64,000 nt of DNA from Orientallactaga sibirica (taxonomy: Eukaryota > Chordata > Mammalia > Rodentia > Dipodidae): positions 3,513,501 to 3,577,500 of the forward strand of contig JAEOAD010000888.1 in NCBI GenBank assembly GCA_036365145.1, given 5' to 3'. Below, one piece after another: positions 48,431-60,819 of the stretch. The translations under genes and the position numbers were made by a program. Each line of letters opens with the position of its first letter. Position 1 is the stretch's first letter. Below the pieces are notes generated by a model that had not been told where the DNA came from, ran no database searches, and saw only the letters and a list, made by a program, of their open reading frames with translations.

Positions 48431-51084
48431 CTTTCTCCTTTTGATATACAGCACAGAACCCCAGCCCATGGTATGGTATAAATCACAGTTCAGGTGGGTC
48501 TTGTGAGGTTCGGAATTTAGAAAACCACAAAGACAATGTATTTTGGGGCCCACAGTACTTATTTAATGGATCTGGAAGCATTGTAGGCAAGGAGGGGATA
48601 ATGGATGGGTAGTTTCTTGAGGAATGTGGATAATCCACTTCTTTATGTCTCTGTCGCCATCCTCCTATCCTTGGTGGCTCCATTTTGGGACCTGTCTGAT
48701 CTAACATTCCTGCCTATTGTTAATGATAAGAGAGGAAGGTTGGGCTGGAGAGATGGCTTAAATGTTAAGGTGCTTGCTTGTGAAGCCTTAGGACCCAGGT
48801 TCAATTCTCCAGGTCCCATGTAAACTATATGCACATGGTGGTGCATGTGTCTAGAATTCATTTGCAATGGCTAGAAGCCCTAGTATGCCCATTCTCTCTC
48901 TCTCTGTCTCAAATTTAAAAAATACATTATTTAAAAGAGATGAAGGTTAATTTCTTCATGCTGATTGTAGGGGAGATGAGCTGTTATGGGAGAGGCTGGA
49001 TAAAGTGGTCAATGGGTCTCCCTTCAGGGCAGGTGATGAGGTGGCAGTTCCATGGTGGCTGTTACAACTTGGTCCTGAATGAGAGACTTCTCTCATACCA
49101 TTCCTGTATTGAGCTGGCTTTGGGGCAGTCACTGGTGTCCATGAGAGGACAGAAAGAAGAATTAAGGAGCTTGTTATGACAACAAACAACAGGCGCAAGG
49201 GGAGGATGAGCACTCAGAGGAGAGGGATAGAGGGCTTGGGGCAAGAGAGAAGAGGCAGAAGGACATCAGTGTATTCAAGAGGAGCATTTGGGGATCAGGG
49301 AAAGAGTGGGAACATGAGAGAGTTTGACAGTGCCCCTTGGGATGGCAGTGTACTTATCCCTGGATGAGGTAGGGTAAGGGTTAAAGCAGGAGGGGGCCTG
49401 AGGAATAGGTCTGATTCTGGCTAAGGCAAGTGGGAGGAGTTTGGGTCAGGGTAGGTGAAGTTAATCAGGGACAGGCAGAAGCAGAAGGCATGAGTTAATG
49501 TTAGAGTTTAGTATTGTAAGTCTGCATCAGATAGGGGAGTCTATTAGTCTGAGTCTTTGTTTATATTGTAGTTATATTTTTCTTACTGGATGATTAAGAC
49601 CATGTAGGCTACCAGAATTAACTGTATATTTTGGAGGTCAATAATGGTGCTGTAGGAGAGGCTTTTAGGGACCTGTAAGGAGTTCTATGACTCTCAGCAT
49701 TGTCATCTGCTAGGATAAGTCAAGGCTGTGCTGACCAAGTGGCCCTCCCTCTTTTGGGATGCCTGGAGGACTGATTTTCCTCTGGTGTGACTCCTGTTGC
49801 AGATACACTGACTTGAAATTCATCTCTGGGTCTCCATGTCCTCTCTGATCAAGAAGACAGGTAACTTACCAGAGGCTAGAAGTTAGCAAGTGTCCCATCA
49901 TCTCCTGTGGCCTTCTGACCTGGGAGCAGGAACCAAAATATTGGTTATCCTTTTAACTCCAATGTTTCTAATTGATTTTGGCTTCTATGTACGGTTATTA
50001 ATCACTCAGAGAAACTGTACATATCTGATTAGCAAAACAGATTAGTTAAAAAGGTGTAGAACAGAGCTGGGTGTGGTGGCAAATGCCTATCCCAACACTC
50101 GGGAGGCAGAGGTAGGAGGATCACTGTGAGTTCAAGGCCACCCTGGGAATACAGAGTGAATTCCAGGTCAGCCTGAGCTAGAGTGAGACCTTACCTCAAA
50201 AAAACAAAAAGGAAAAAAAAAAAAAAAGGTGTCGAACATATCTGGTTAGCAAAGCAGATCTAGTTAGAGAATAACACAATATTTAATCCCAGCACTCGGG
50301 AGGCAGAGGTAGGAGGATCGCCATGAATTTGAGGCCACCCTGAGACTACATAGTGAATTCTAGGTCAGCCTGAGCTACAGTGAGACCCTACCTCAAAAAA
50401 CAAAAACAAACAAAACAAAACAAAAAAAAAAGAGAATGACACAATGGTTTAAAATCATTCTGATTAATATTTAAGTTTAGTTATCAGGTGACAGTGTAAG
50501 CTATATCTGGAACATAGAAAGCATACACATTTTATCTTTTTGGGGGTGGGGGGGTTCGAGGTAGGGTCTCACTCTAGCTCAGGCTAACCTGGAATTCACT
50601 ATGTAGTCTCAGGGTGGCCTCGAATTCACGACGACCCTCCTACCTCTGCCTCCCAAGTGCTGGGATTAAAGGCATGTGCCACCACACCCGGCCACATTTT
50701 ATCTTTTAAATATCTGTCAGTTATAAGTATAGGCAGAACATTTTAAGATACCAGAAATGACACAATGAATTAAGTGAAACCTTGACTGAGACTGATTATG
50801 CATAGCTTATGAATAAAATAAAACTTGGTTATTGTTGAGTTAAGCAAGCCCAATTTTAACATACATTGGAGACAATATAACAGACATAAAGTAATTTTTT
50901 GTTGTTTTTTTTCTGTAATTTTTTAAAAATAAATACCTTTACCTAGAGTGGTGGCGCATGCTTTTAATCCCAGCACTCGGGAGGCAGAGGTAGGAGCATC
51001 ACCGTGAGTTCAAAGCCACCCTGAGACTACTTAATGAATTCCAGGTCAGCCTGGACTAGAGTGAAACCCTACCTCAAAAAATCC

Positions 51085-51116
<32 letters not shown>

Positions 51117-51412
51117 CTTTTTTCCATTGAACAATTTTAAGGTTTAACTAAAGAAATATTTATGACTGTTATATGAAGCTTAGACAAACTATATTAACAT
51201 TGTTTGTATACAGTGGTTTTCCCTAAGACATGGGGAGCTTTTTCAGTTTTTCTAAGACCAAGATTACAATAAGTTATCTTTTATAAGGCTTAGATTATAA
51301 CCTTAGTGATAATCACTGAGCAAAACTAGCATGAACAAGATAAGAACCATCTTAAAATTATCGAGTTTTAGCCAGGCATGGTGATGTATGCTTATTGATA
51401 GCCAAACATCAT

Positions 51413-51463
<51 letters not shown>

Positions 51464-52724
51464 GTTTTTTCAAGGTAGGGTCTCACTCTAGCCCAGGCTG
51501 ACCTGGAATTAACTATGTAGTCTCAGGGTGGCCTCGAACTCACGGCGATCCTCCTGCCTCTGCCTCCCGAGTGCTGGGATTAAAGGCGTGCGCCACCACG
51601 CCCGGCACATCATGGATTTTGTATAAACCAAATTACAATATTCTGATATCTGGAAAAGTCCGACATTAACAAAAAGTAGAACTCACATATTTAAGGCACA
51701 TGAGGCTATAGAGAGAAAACTATGAACTGCTAACAGAATTTAAAATAAACAAGAAATTTATATTATGTGGTAACATTTTTGGCTTAAATATGAAGATGTG
51801 AAAATTTTTACTATTTATTTATTTATTTATTTATTTTTGGAGAGAGACAGAGAGAGAGAGAGGGAGAGGGAGACAGGTAGAGATGGGCGCGCCAGCAGCC
51901 TCTCAGCTGCTGCGAACAAAATCCAGATGCATACACCCCTTGTGGCTTTGCGCCCTTGAGTCACTTTGCATCTGGCTAAACATGGAACCTGGAGATTGGA
52001 ACCGCACCGCTGGAGATTGTAACCAGCATTCTTCTTAGGCTTAGGAGACAGGCACCTTAACTGCTAAGCCATCTATCTCTCCAGCCCAAATTTTACAATT
52101 TTTAAAGCTCATCAGAATCAGGATACCTTTATATTATATATATATGGAGATTTAGCTCTTTTAAAAACTAAATAAGATGTCCATCAGGTTCTGAAATCAA
52201 TTCAGCTATATCTAATATACCCAAAGAATAGAGGAACGGAACTAAACTGCCATGATCTAATGAAAAAAGGAGACAAGTTTCATGGAAAGAGAGGGAGTGG
52301 GCATGCCAAGGCCATTTGCCACTGCAAATAATCTCCAAATGCATGCTCCACTATGAGCATCTGGCTTTGCAAAAAAGCACCTTTAACTGTTGAACCAAAA
52401 AGAAATATTTTCAATTTCCTCTAAATCATAGATAAAATATACACAAAACATACATAAAATTTTATGACACAATCTATACCTATTCAACTCTATAATTGAT
52501 CAACTCTATAATTTTGTTTGTGGCACTTTGGTAAACTTACTCAGTAATGACATAAGTTAAAGCTAAAGTATTAAGATTAATTGTTGGAGCCGGGCGTGGT
52601 GGCGCACGCCTTTAATCCCAGCACTCGGGAGGCAGAGGTAGGAGGATTGCCGAGAGTTCGAGGCCACCCTGAGACTACATAGTTAATTCCAGGTCAGCCT
52701 GGACCAGCGTGAGACCCTACCTGG

Positions 52725-52755
<31 letters not shown>

Positions 52756-53857
52756 TTAATTGTTGGAGAAATTGAGGAATTACATCTTAAACCGCAATAT
52801 AACTTTGTTTAGAATTTTCTATTTTTTAACTTTTAAAAAAAGATTTTATTTTTATTTATTTATTTATTAGAGACAGAAAGGGAGAGTGTGAGAATGGGTG
52901 CGCCAGGGCCTCTAGCCACTGCAAATGAACTCCAGACCCATGTGCCACCATGTGCATCTGGTTTATGTGGGACCTGAAGAATCAAACTGGGGTCCCTTAG
53001 GCTTCACAGGCATGTGCCTTAACCACTAAGCCATCTCTCCAGCCCCTAGAATTTCTTTTTTTGTTATTGCTCACCATGAAGTAAATAGTTTCCAAGTGTA
53101 TGATAAATACTGTTCAGTGTCTCCAGATGTAGCCTATTAACCTTATAAAATAGGAAAAAAGAGAGTACATAATTTTTTGAGATTTTTTTTTGAGGCAGGG
53201 TTTTAGATATAATAACCTTTGGAGAGAATTAAATATTAATGAGTCAATTTTAACCATAAGATTTAGTTACAAGGTTGACAAATATGGCTAGAGAGATGGC
53301 TTAGCGGTTAAGGCGCCTGCCTCCTAAGCCTAAGAATGCCGGTTCCAATCTCCAGGTCCCACGTTTAGCCAGATGCAAAGTGACGCAAGGGTGCAATGCC
53401 GCACTTGACCACAAGGGGGGCGCATGCATCTGGATTTCGTTTGCAGCAGCTGAGAGGCTGCTGGCATGCCCATCTCTATCTGTCTCCCCCTCTCTCTGTC
53501 TCTCTCAAAAAAAAACCTAGCTATCTTGGTTTGGTACTCTAAATTCAGTCTTTCATACCCATTATGACCAAGTTAGCATCAATGAGTTAAAATTAAGTTT
53601 ATAACCTGAATACCATAGCAACAGGACCATACTTTGTTAGTCTGATGTAAGCCCTAAGCTAATAGTCATTTTATATCTCAAGAAGTCTGTAAGCTGATTA
53701 AGTACTTTGTCTTTAACCTTCTGTTTAAGCTTGCTCATGCCTTCATCCTCATACTTTCATCTACATACTTTTACTTTACAATCTATGTAACTGTAAAGAG
53801 AGCAAAATGTTCTTATTTCTTCATATCAAGCTTAGAGAAAAATAGAAGTCACTTCCT
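48431..53857. other. Gene-free AT-rich DNA with scattered SINEs
   Basis: SINEs: B2 (+) 48743-48920; B1 (+) 50072-50210, 50280-50400 and 50945-51115; B1 (-) 50554-50692 and 51463-51606, the latter with a T run of about 45 at 51418-51462; long B2 variant (-) 51820-52088; old B2 (-) 52280-52390; B1 (+) 52588-52753; B2 (-) 52840-53045; long B2 variant (+) 53285-53515. The remainder (for example 48940-50050, 51120-51360 and 51610-51820) is unique or too old to classify. It could be the decayed interior of an old LTR element ending at 54419, but no retroviral motif is legible. Confidence 0.5.
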
Positions 53858-54419
53858 TGTAGGAGCCCATAAAAGAATGGGATGAAGCACTTGCTTGAGC
53901 AGGTAGAGATGGTAGATAAACAGGATGTACTGCTGGTCTGAATAACATTACTTTGGAATACATTGTTAAGGAAAATCCTTAAGAGCAGATAAGCAGGGCA
54001 TTTTGAGACTCTTGGTCACAGGCCTACCTAACAACTCCCCCCATGGCACTTCTGTAACTGACTAACAGAACTATTCACAAGTTTGTTTAATCTTCTAAGA
54101 ATGGAATGCCCCTGCTATAATGCACCAAATTTCCTTTTATGTTCAAAGTTACTTTTATGGCTATAACTGCAACATGTGAATTGTAATTTATGATTTAACT
54201 CCCATCCTGTTTTTGCAATAAACATTGTGTAGTTTTGTCCAATAAAAGCTGACTCTCCAAACAATTCGAGGATGCATCCTGAGATTCCAAACTGTGGATG
54301 TAGCCCTGGTGTACACCAGCTTTTCTTCATTTTCTTTTCTTTCTTTTTTACCCAATAAAACTTTGCCTCACATTCTGTGAGTCGATGGTCCTACTTGTGC
54401 GACACTGGACCCCATAACA
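53858..54419 (+). mobile_element. Solo LTR, family uncertain
   Basis: The 562-bp segment begins TGTAGGAGCC and ends CCCATAACA (TG...CA). It has a CCAAT-like 'gtccaataaaagctgac' near 54237, and a poly(A) signal in 'cccaataaaactttgcc' near 54351 about 65 bp before the end, followed by a G/T-rich stretch. This U3-R-U5-like order supports a plus-strand LTR. No convincing target-site duplication was seen, and no gag/pol lies next to it. Confidence 0.55.
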
Positions 54420-56390
54420 TAACCACTCTGTAACAATCTTTTTTCATCAAACATTTCCAACATTTAAAGCTTTCTCTCCATTTTATCTTCTTTAGTCAGT
54501 TCATCTTATAACACTAATAAAAACTTTCCTTTTCTTTACCATAAGACTTTAATTTTTTTTAAATATTTATTTATTTATTTGACAGAGAAAGAGAGAGAGA
54601 GAGAATGGTGCACCAGGGCCTCCAGCCACTGCAAATGAACTCCAGATGCATGTGTCCCCTTGTGCATCTGGCTAACGTGGGTCCTGGGGAATTAAACCTG
54701 GGTCCTTTGGCTTTGAAGGCAAACGCCTTAACTGCTAAACCATCTCTCCAGCCCCACCATAAGACTTTTAATAAAAAGCCTTTTGAAATAACTTTTTTAT
54801 AAAAGAGTAGATCAGACTTGACTTATACTATTTATTTAGAATAAACATATAGATTTTATCATTTATTGATTTTGGAATTTTGTTTCTTAAAACTTTTCTG
54901 AAACACATTTTTTTTAAAATATGAAAGCAGATTCAAACATCATTAGAAATTTTCTTTAAAATTCAGTATTGAAGCTGGGCGTGGTGGCGCACGCCTTTAA
55001 TCCCAGCACTCGGGAGGCAGAGGTAGAAGGATCGCCAAGAGTTCGAGGCCACCCTGAGACTATTCCAGGTCAGCCTGGGCCAGAGTGAGACCCTACCTTG
55101 CAAAATCAAAAAAAAAAAAAAAAAAAAAAATTCAGTATCAAGCACATCTAAATTTAAACATAAATTTTGAGATTGTTTTTCTGTTACTAGAAGCATAGAG
55201 AGATGAGGTAAACTTAAAACAATTGAAAATTCTTGTAAGAAGTCCCCATCTATTCACAGCAACTTGGCATTCACCTATTATGATGGGGCCAGGATCCTGA
55301 GATTCCCTGTGCCTGCAGCCCTCTGGCTCTGTAAGGCAGGGAAGGTAAGAAAGAGCCATTAGGGATTTTTTCTAGGGAAGTATAACCACCAGAGAGATCT
55401 GTGTCTTGTCTCTTTGTCCAACGATGAGATTTGTGTGTTAGGCTTCCCTCTTACTCCCAGGGCCACCTGGCCATCTATAGATCAAGCCCTTAAGGGGAAA
55501 GCACTAAGTAACAAATTACAGGCACCTCTGCCTGGACCTGCCCAGAACTTAAATTATTTTTGATCTACTTTTTGTCCCTGGGGAATACAGTGGGACAGTA
55601 TAACTCCCCAATTACTTTCAATGTTTCTTCTGGGGGGCACTCAACAGTAAAAGCTGGCCATGCCATCTAGTATAGTGGGCTTGGTGGAGAACATCCCCCC
55701 ACAATGGAATGGCACTGTTCAGAACAGAAATCATTCTATAGCCTTAGGGCTGTTAGCCACATATATACTCACATACACACATTCATTTCAAGTGCACTTT
55801 TTTTTTTTTTTTTTGGTTTTTCAAGGTAGGGCCTCACTCTGGTCCAGCCTGACCTGGAATTAACTATGTCGTCTCAGTCTCAGGGTAGCCTCGAACTCTC
55901 GGCGATCCTCCTACCTCTGCCTCCCGAGTGCTGGGATTAAAGGTGTACGCCACCACACCCGGCTTCAAGTGCACTTTTCATATAGATTCCAGCCAACCAT
56001 TTCCCTTTCACATATTCATTCATTCATTCAGAAGCTATGATTTCCCATTTTAAAATTCTATTCTATTTACAACTCTGGAGACAAAAACCAAACCTTGTTA
56101 GTGGGAGCATGATAGAGCAGAGAGAAGGCTATGCACACAGAGTGAAAAATTTTGGACCATTTGCTTGTATGCTGGCAGAAGTTTTCTAAATGAGTGAGAA
56201 TTTGGAAATCAAAAGTACCATGTTAAGGCCGGGCGTGGTGGTGCACGCCTTTAATCCCAGCACTAGGGAGGCAGAGGTAGGAGGATCACTGTGAGTTCAA
56301 GGCCACCCTGAGACTACACAGTTACTTCCAGGTCAGCTTGAGCCAGAGTGACACCCTACCTCGAGAAAAAAAAAAAAAAAGTATCATGTT
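54420..56390. repeat. SINEs and unique DNA
   Basis: B2 (-) 54560-54758; B1 (+) 54975-55130 with a short internal deletion; B1 (-) 55800-55965; B1 (+) 56228-56380. Bases 55135-55790 and 55970-56225 are unique and show no gene. Confidence 0.75.
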
Positions 56391-56905
56391 AGCCGGGAAT
56401 GGTGGTGCATGATCCCATTGTGCAATGCAGGTGTTTACCTTTACCTAAGGAATGGGATGATCCCTCTGTGCAATTCATGTATTTACTGTTACCTAAGGAA
56501 TGGGATGGTCCCTCTGCTCAATGTACCATGACCTTCATGTATCTCTTTGTTTCTAAATATCTTTGTGATTACATAGCATAGAATGTTTCTTGCCTCAGTT
56601 CCACCTATGAGAGCTATGCAACTTTGTAATAGCTCCCCCTTGTTTTTTTTGTTTTGTTTTGTTTTTGTTTTGTTGTTGTTGTTTTGTTGTACTCGGGCTG
56701 ACCTGAAATTCACTATGTAGTCTCAGGGTGGCCTTGAATTTATGGCAATCCTCCTACCTCTGCCTCCAGAATGCTGAGATTAAAGGTGTGTGCTACCACA
56801 CCCGTGACTCCCCTCCCCCCTACCTTGTTTAACAGTATGTAACTCCCATCCTGTTTTTACTATATACATCATGTGGTTATTTCCAATAAAAGCTAACACT
56901 CCAGG
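56391..56905 (+). mobile_element. Fragment of the same LTR family, with short tandem repeats and a B1 insert
   Basis: The end part ('aactcccatcctgttttt' ... 'ccaataaaagctaacactcc', about 56820-56905) matches the LTR at 54200-54260. The start carries three diverged tandem units of about 50 bp around 'acctaaggaatgggatg' (56399-56530). A minus-strand B1 (56695-56810) interrupts it. Confidence 0.5.
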
Positions 56906-57100
56906 GAAATTTGCAGAAGAGGGGGCAGAAAGATTGTTAGAGCCACAATTGGGTCATCCACATAACTAATGACTACCCCCACAATGCACGACCTACATTG
57001 CCCATGGAGGAGGGTCCCTTCAGAGGGGGGAGGACAGGGAGGAGGCTATCAATGGCACCTACATGAATGTATTAACATTATGTGCATAGCTAACAAAAAA
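56906..57100 (+). mobile_element. Short LINE-1 3' end-like fragment
   Basis: 'gcagaagagggggcagaaag' and following bases resemble the equivalent stretch of the LINE-1 ends at 23325 and 24930. The fragment ends in 'aacaaaaaaaa'. It directly abuts the LTR fragment, so the joint may be old. Confidence 0.45.
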
Positions 57101-57117
57101 AATTTTTTTTTGGTTTT

Positions 57118-57434
57118 TTTTGAGGTAGAGTCTTGCTGTAGCCCAGGCTGACCTGGAATTCACTCTGTATTCTCAGGAAGGCCTCCAACTCACAGCGATC
57201 CTCGTACCTCTGCCTCCCGAGAGCTGGGATTAAAGGCATGCACCACCACGCCCGGCAAAAAATAAATTTTATTTAGATTTTTTTTTTCAATTTTTATTTA
57301 TTTATTTTCAAGCAGAGAAAGGGAGGGAGGGAGGGGGAGAGAGAGAGAGAGAAGGGAGGCAGACAGAGAGGGAATGGGCATACCAGGGCCTCTAGCCACT
57401 GCAAACTAACTCCAGATGCATGTGCCCCTCGTGC
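57118..57434 (-). repeat. B1 and interrupted B2 SINE at the provirus insertion site
   Basis: A minus-strand B1 spans 57118-57258. A minus-strand B2 starts near 57280 with a purine-rich (GGGA)n tail region and stops at 'cccctcgtgc', where the provirus LTR begins. An intact B2 would continue into 'atctggct', so the provirus inserted within this B2. Confidence 0.85.
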
Positions 57435-58009
57435 TGTAGGGACCCCCGGTGGGCCCCCCAAGGGAATTGTCGACCAGACCCAAAGACACTCACACGGAGA
57501 ACTCTCAATGCAAGCAGCAAGAGGTTTATTGATGACACCGGTGCACCGGGGGCTCCACACAAAGTCCTCACACAGGAGGGGTGAAGCCCTAGCAACAGTG
57601 TTGTAGAGTTTATAAAGGCAAAAACCACAAACTTAGGATTTTTAGGGACTTTCCATCTAAAAAGAATCTTGATTGGTTGTGCCCATCAGGGTGGGCCTTG
57701 GGTTAGGGACTTTCCATCTGCAGGGGGCCCTGATTGGCTGTGCCCACCTGGGACGCTATGTCACAGTTATGGGCAAGGGATGGGGCCAGCTGGGACGCTA
57801 TGCAAAAACCACAAGCACGGGGGGGGGTGGCCCCCCTCAATTCCAGGAACCAGAGAGTGTTATTTTCTCTCTTAGTTGTGGCTAACTTAGCAACATAATG
57901 GAGGCTGTCATAAAATGGCAGTTCTTTAGTCAACCAGCTACAGCAAGCAAGCAGTGATACAGAAGCTGCATAGAGCATGTTAGCAACCCAAGAGAGCTTT
58001 AATCTTTCA
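57435..58009 (-). repeat. 3' LTR of the provirus (575 bp)
   Basis: On the minus strand it starts TGAAAG and ends CCCTACA. U3 has two direct 61-bp units (plus coordinates about 57645-57705 and 57706-57766), each with GGGACTTTCC and an inverted CCAAT (57672, 57733). A second small repeat, 'tgggacgctatg', occurs twice farther out. TATAAA lies at 57609-57614 and the poly(A) signal AATAAA at 57525-57530, about 85 bp downstream of the TATA box. Confidence 0.95.
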
Positions 58010-58023
58010 TTTCCCCCTTTTCT
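58010..58023 (-). other. Polypurine tract
   Basis: The minus strand reads AGAAAAGGGGGAAA, directly next to the LTR start TGAAAG. This is the plus-strand DNA primer of retroviruses. It lies about 16 bp after the env stop codon. Confidence 0.9.
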
Positions 58024-58038
58024 TTGTCGTAATTCCAA

Positions 58039-59895
58039 TCATGGAATTTCAGTTTCTGACATTTCAACTTGTTGATATTTTTGTCGGAGTACCAGAAGTT
58101 GAACTGTACTAATTCTTTCCCTGATAAATGATACCAAGCGGTTTAATATACAGGGCCCAAAGGTGAGAAGGAGGAGGAGTATAAGAATTGGTCCCAGTAG
58201 GGTAGATATTAAGGTTGTCATCCAGGGGGAACTGTTAAACCATGATTCAAACCATCCCTGATTTTGTTTCTTTTCCCAGTTCCTAGCATCTAATCTTTCT
58301 CTAAGCTTTTTCATTGAGTCCTTAATGACTCCAGAGTGGTCAACATAAAAACAGCATTCTTTTTTCAGGGCGGCGCATAGTCCTCCCTGTTGCAAAAATA
58401 GCAAGTCTAAGCCTCTTCTATTCTGTAAAGCTACTTCTGATAATGAGGTTAAGGATTCTTGTAATTTGGAAATAGAATCTTCTAAAGCACGAATATCCTG
58501 AGCAATAGCTCCCTGGAGTTCAGCTATCTTTGAGTCTTGAGTGGTTAGGGCAGCTACTCCAGTCCCTATTCCTGCTGCAGTCCCAATCCCAATAAGCGCA
58601 GCTAAAGTGAGGGAGATTGGTTCCCTTCGGACCCTAGTCTGGCCCTGCATAGCATCTAAAAAGTCTGAATCAGGGTGATAAATGACTCTGGGCAGGAGCT
58701 GTACAAGTATGCAATAGTCCCTAGAATTATTGAGTATGTATAGTGACACTATAGAGGTTAGGCCAGTGCCACAAGCCCACCATCCTATATCTAAGGGGGG
58801 CTTAATGTAACCTATGTAGGAGTCAGGGCTATAGGTTGAATTACACAGATGAACCTGGGATGGGGGCACCTGACCTAGGCATAGCCCTTGGCCCGAGACC
58901 GACGTCAAGGTGAGTCGCCCAGGGGCTATCTGATATGCGCCCACGTCGGTGGTGATGTTGGGGGTTCCCTTAAAGGGTAGTGCTATTGCCTCATAATAAG
59001 GTGGGGCAACATCATAACAGAGCCAGCAGTGGTCGGTCATTTCAGGGTGGGTGGCATTCAGGAGTGCGAAGGCTTTCTGTATCATTGTGAGCAAAGGCAC
59101 TTGTTGGGGTGGAGGAGTGGTAACGGGAGGTTGGGGCGCTTTGGGGGAGTCAGGAGGAGGAGGAGGAGAGCCGTGGGGTTTAGGTTTTAGGACTACCGGG
59201 GGTAGTTGTAGTATAGCATTAGGTCCTACTAGGGTTGGGCCCGGATTTTTAATTGTTAATCTGATACTGAAAAGAACCCCTTTGTCTGGCCCATCCATGT
59301 AGAACCTGAGACCCCAAGTGTTTCCTTTTAGCCAGGTCCGGGAGTTTTTCCCTGCTCTTGTGAATGTTATATTAAATTGGACATATAGGGGGCCTGGGCC
59401 CCCAACTGTGGGGACCCCCTCCATTTTAGAAGGATCTTTCTTTACTGTTATGAGATCCCAACTGGAAGAGGGTCTCCAATAAACATCCCCGGTGGTTTCA
59501 CATCCCCATTGTTTGCAATAGTAAGATTCTGCTCCTCCACATTTTCTTGTACTATTCTGTTGGGGGCACACATAGACAGGGAAGGTTCTAATTTTCCGTC
59601 CAACGCATCCTGCTAGCAATGAGCAAATCTCCGGGGATAGCTGTGGCCACCAGGTCCAAGGTGGGGCTGTTTTTGTAGCACTCCAAATTATATCTCCTGT
59701 TTGGGAGATAACCTGCCAGGTTAGCTCCTGAGGGTTATGGGGACTAGCTTCTGCTTGGGGGATCATCCCTATCAGAATTAGGAAGGCGGCGCAAACGCAG
59801 CTTAAGGGGGTTACCAGTCTTTTCCAGTTGCCAGTGTGGGTCAGGGGAAGGAGCCGGCTTGACATGAGAGGCATGGACCCAGGCAGCGACTCCAT
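58039..59895 (-). CDS. env: Gammaretroviral envelope glycoprotein, complete open frame
   Basis: 618 residues, uninterrupted. A signal peptide ends near residue 50 (AEA|SPH); the mature start carries the SPH motif typical of gammaretroviral surface subunits. The surface subunit has a proline-rich hinge (about 232-265) and a CWLC motif at 290-293. A furin-type site RVRR is at 421-424. The fusion peptide follows at about 425-450, rich in Gly/Ala/Ile. The transmembrane subunit has a heptad region, an immunosuppressive-domain-like segment at about 489-506 with QQ at 502-503, CX6CC at 507-515, a membrane anchor at about 558-583 and a cytoplasmic tail of about 35 residues. The start overlaps the end of pol by 152 bp in another frame, as in relatives. 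Every landmark expected for a complete Env is present; function is untested. Confidence 0.95.
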   Translation of the reverse strand: MESLPGSMPLMSSRLLPLTHTGNWKRLVTPLSCVCAAFLILIGMIPQAEASPHNPQELTWQVISQTGDIIWSATKTAPPWTWWPQLSPEICSLLAGCVGRKIRTFPVYVCPQQNSTRKCGGAESYYCKQWGCETTGDVYWRPSSSWDLITVKKDPSKMEGVPTVGGPGPLYVQFNITFTRAGKNSRTWLKGNTWGLRFYMDGPDKGVLFSIRLTIKNPGPTLVGPNAILQLPPVVLKPKPHGSPPPPPDSPKAPQPPVTTPPPQQVPLLTMIQKAFALLNATHPEMTDHCWLCYDVAPPYYEAIALPFKGTPNITTDVGAYQIAPGRLTLTSVSGQGLCLGQVPPSQVHLCNSTYSPDSYIGYIKPPLDIGWWACGTGLTSIVSLYILNNSRDYCILVQLLPRVIYHPDSDFLDAMQGQTRVRREPISLTLAALIGIGTAAGIGTGVAALTTQDSKIAELQGAIAQDIRALEDSISKLQESLTSLSEVALQNRRGLDLLFLQQGGLCAALKKECCFYVDHSGVIKDSMKKLRERLDARNWEKKQNQGWFESWFNSSPWMTTLISTLLGPILILLLLLTFGPCILNRLVSFIRERISTVQLLVLRQKYQQVEMSETEIP

Positions 59896-60819
59896 CGACC
59901 TTCACAGCGGTTGGTGTTGTCAGGAGCACAGTGAAAGGACCTTTCCACCGGGGTTCAAGGTTCGCGGGGCGATGTCGTCTCACATATACCGAGTCTCCTG
60001 GTTGATATGGGTGAGGAGCTGGGTCCTTGGCAGGATGATAGGCTTCTTTCAGTTTTGGCCACAAGTCAGCTTGGAGGATGTGCAGCGCTTGCAACCTGCT
60101 GTTTAGATCAGAATTAGAGATCATGTCTGGGTTTTTCTGAACTAGTAATTTACTGAGTGGGGTTGGGACCCCAAACAAAATCTCAAAGGGTGTAAGATTA
60201 AATCTGTAGGGAGTGTTGCGGACCCTGAAGAGGGCCCAAGGTAGGAGCATCGTCCAGTCAGCACAGCCAGTCTCCATGGACAATTTGGTTATGGTCTCTT
60301 TTAATGTTTTATTTATTTTTTCTACCTGTCCTGAGCTCTGGGGCCTATATGCACAATGTAATTTCCAATTGATCCCCAGTATTCTGGCCACCTCCTGACT
60401 TACCTGGGCAACAAAAGGCAGGACCGTTGTCAGAACCTATTACCTGTGGGATTCCATACCTGGGAATTATTTCTTTCAGGAGCTTTTTTTGTCACCATGG
60501 TTGCAGTTTCCTTTTTAGTGGGATAAGCTTTCACCCATCCTGAAAAAGTATCTATAAAGATTAAAAGATATTTATTTCCATATTGTGCTGGTTTCAGTTC
60601 AGTAAAGTCTGTTTCCCAAAACAAGCCAGGGCGATCTCCCCTGAATCGGGTTCCTGTGCCTGTTGGGACAGTTTGTGTATTTACCTTTTGGCAGGGTACA
60701 CATTGTTTTACAAGTTCCTCAGCCATATCCTTAAGTCCAATTATGTAATAATCAGTCTTTTTGAAAGTTTTTATCATTTTCTTAGGTCCAAAATGAGTCA
60801 ATCTGTGTATATGTGACAA
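59744..60819 (-). pseudogene. pol: pol remnant: integrase, frame broken
   Basis: The N-terminal zinc-binding domain (H..H..C40-C43 of the first segment) and the first catalytic Asp (TDFTE) are in one frame (60430-60819). The C-terminal half (59744-60391) holds the catalytic Glu in SGQVEK and the DNA-binding SH3-like part ([11 protein letters not shown]). Two frame changes separate them, at a T7 run (60484-60490) and an A4 run (60413-60416) of the plus strand. The stretch between, expected to carry the second catalytic Asp, lies in a third frame. The end overlaps env. Confidence 0.9.

Noticed and set aside
46131..57434. Search for ZNF48 or another neighbour expected beyond SEPTIN1
   Set aside because: No zinc-finger linkers or splice-flanked coding segments seen; the stretch is repeats and AT-rich DNA. 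CD2BP2 was likewise not found at the left end.
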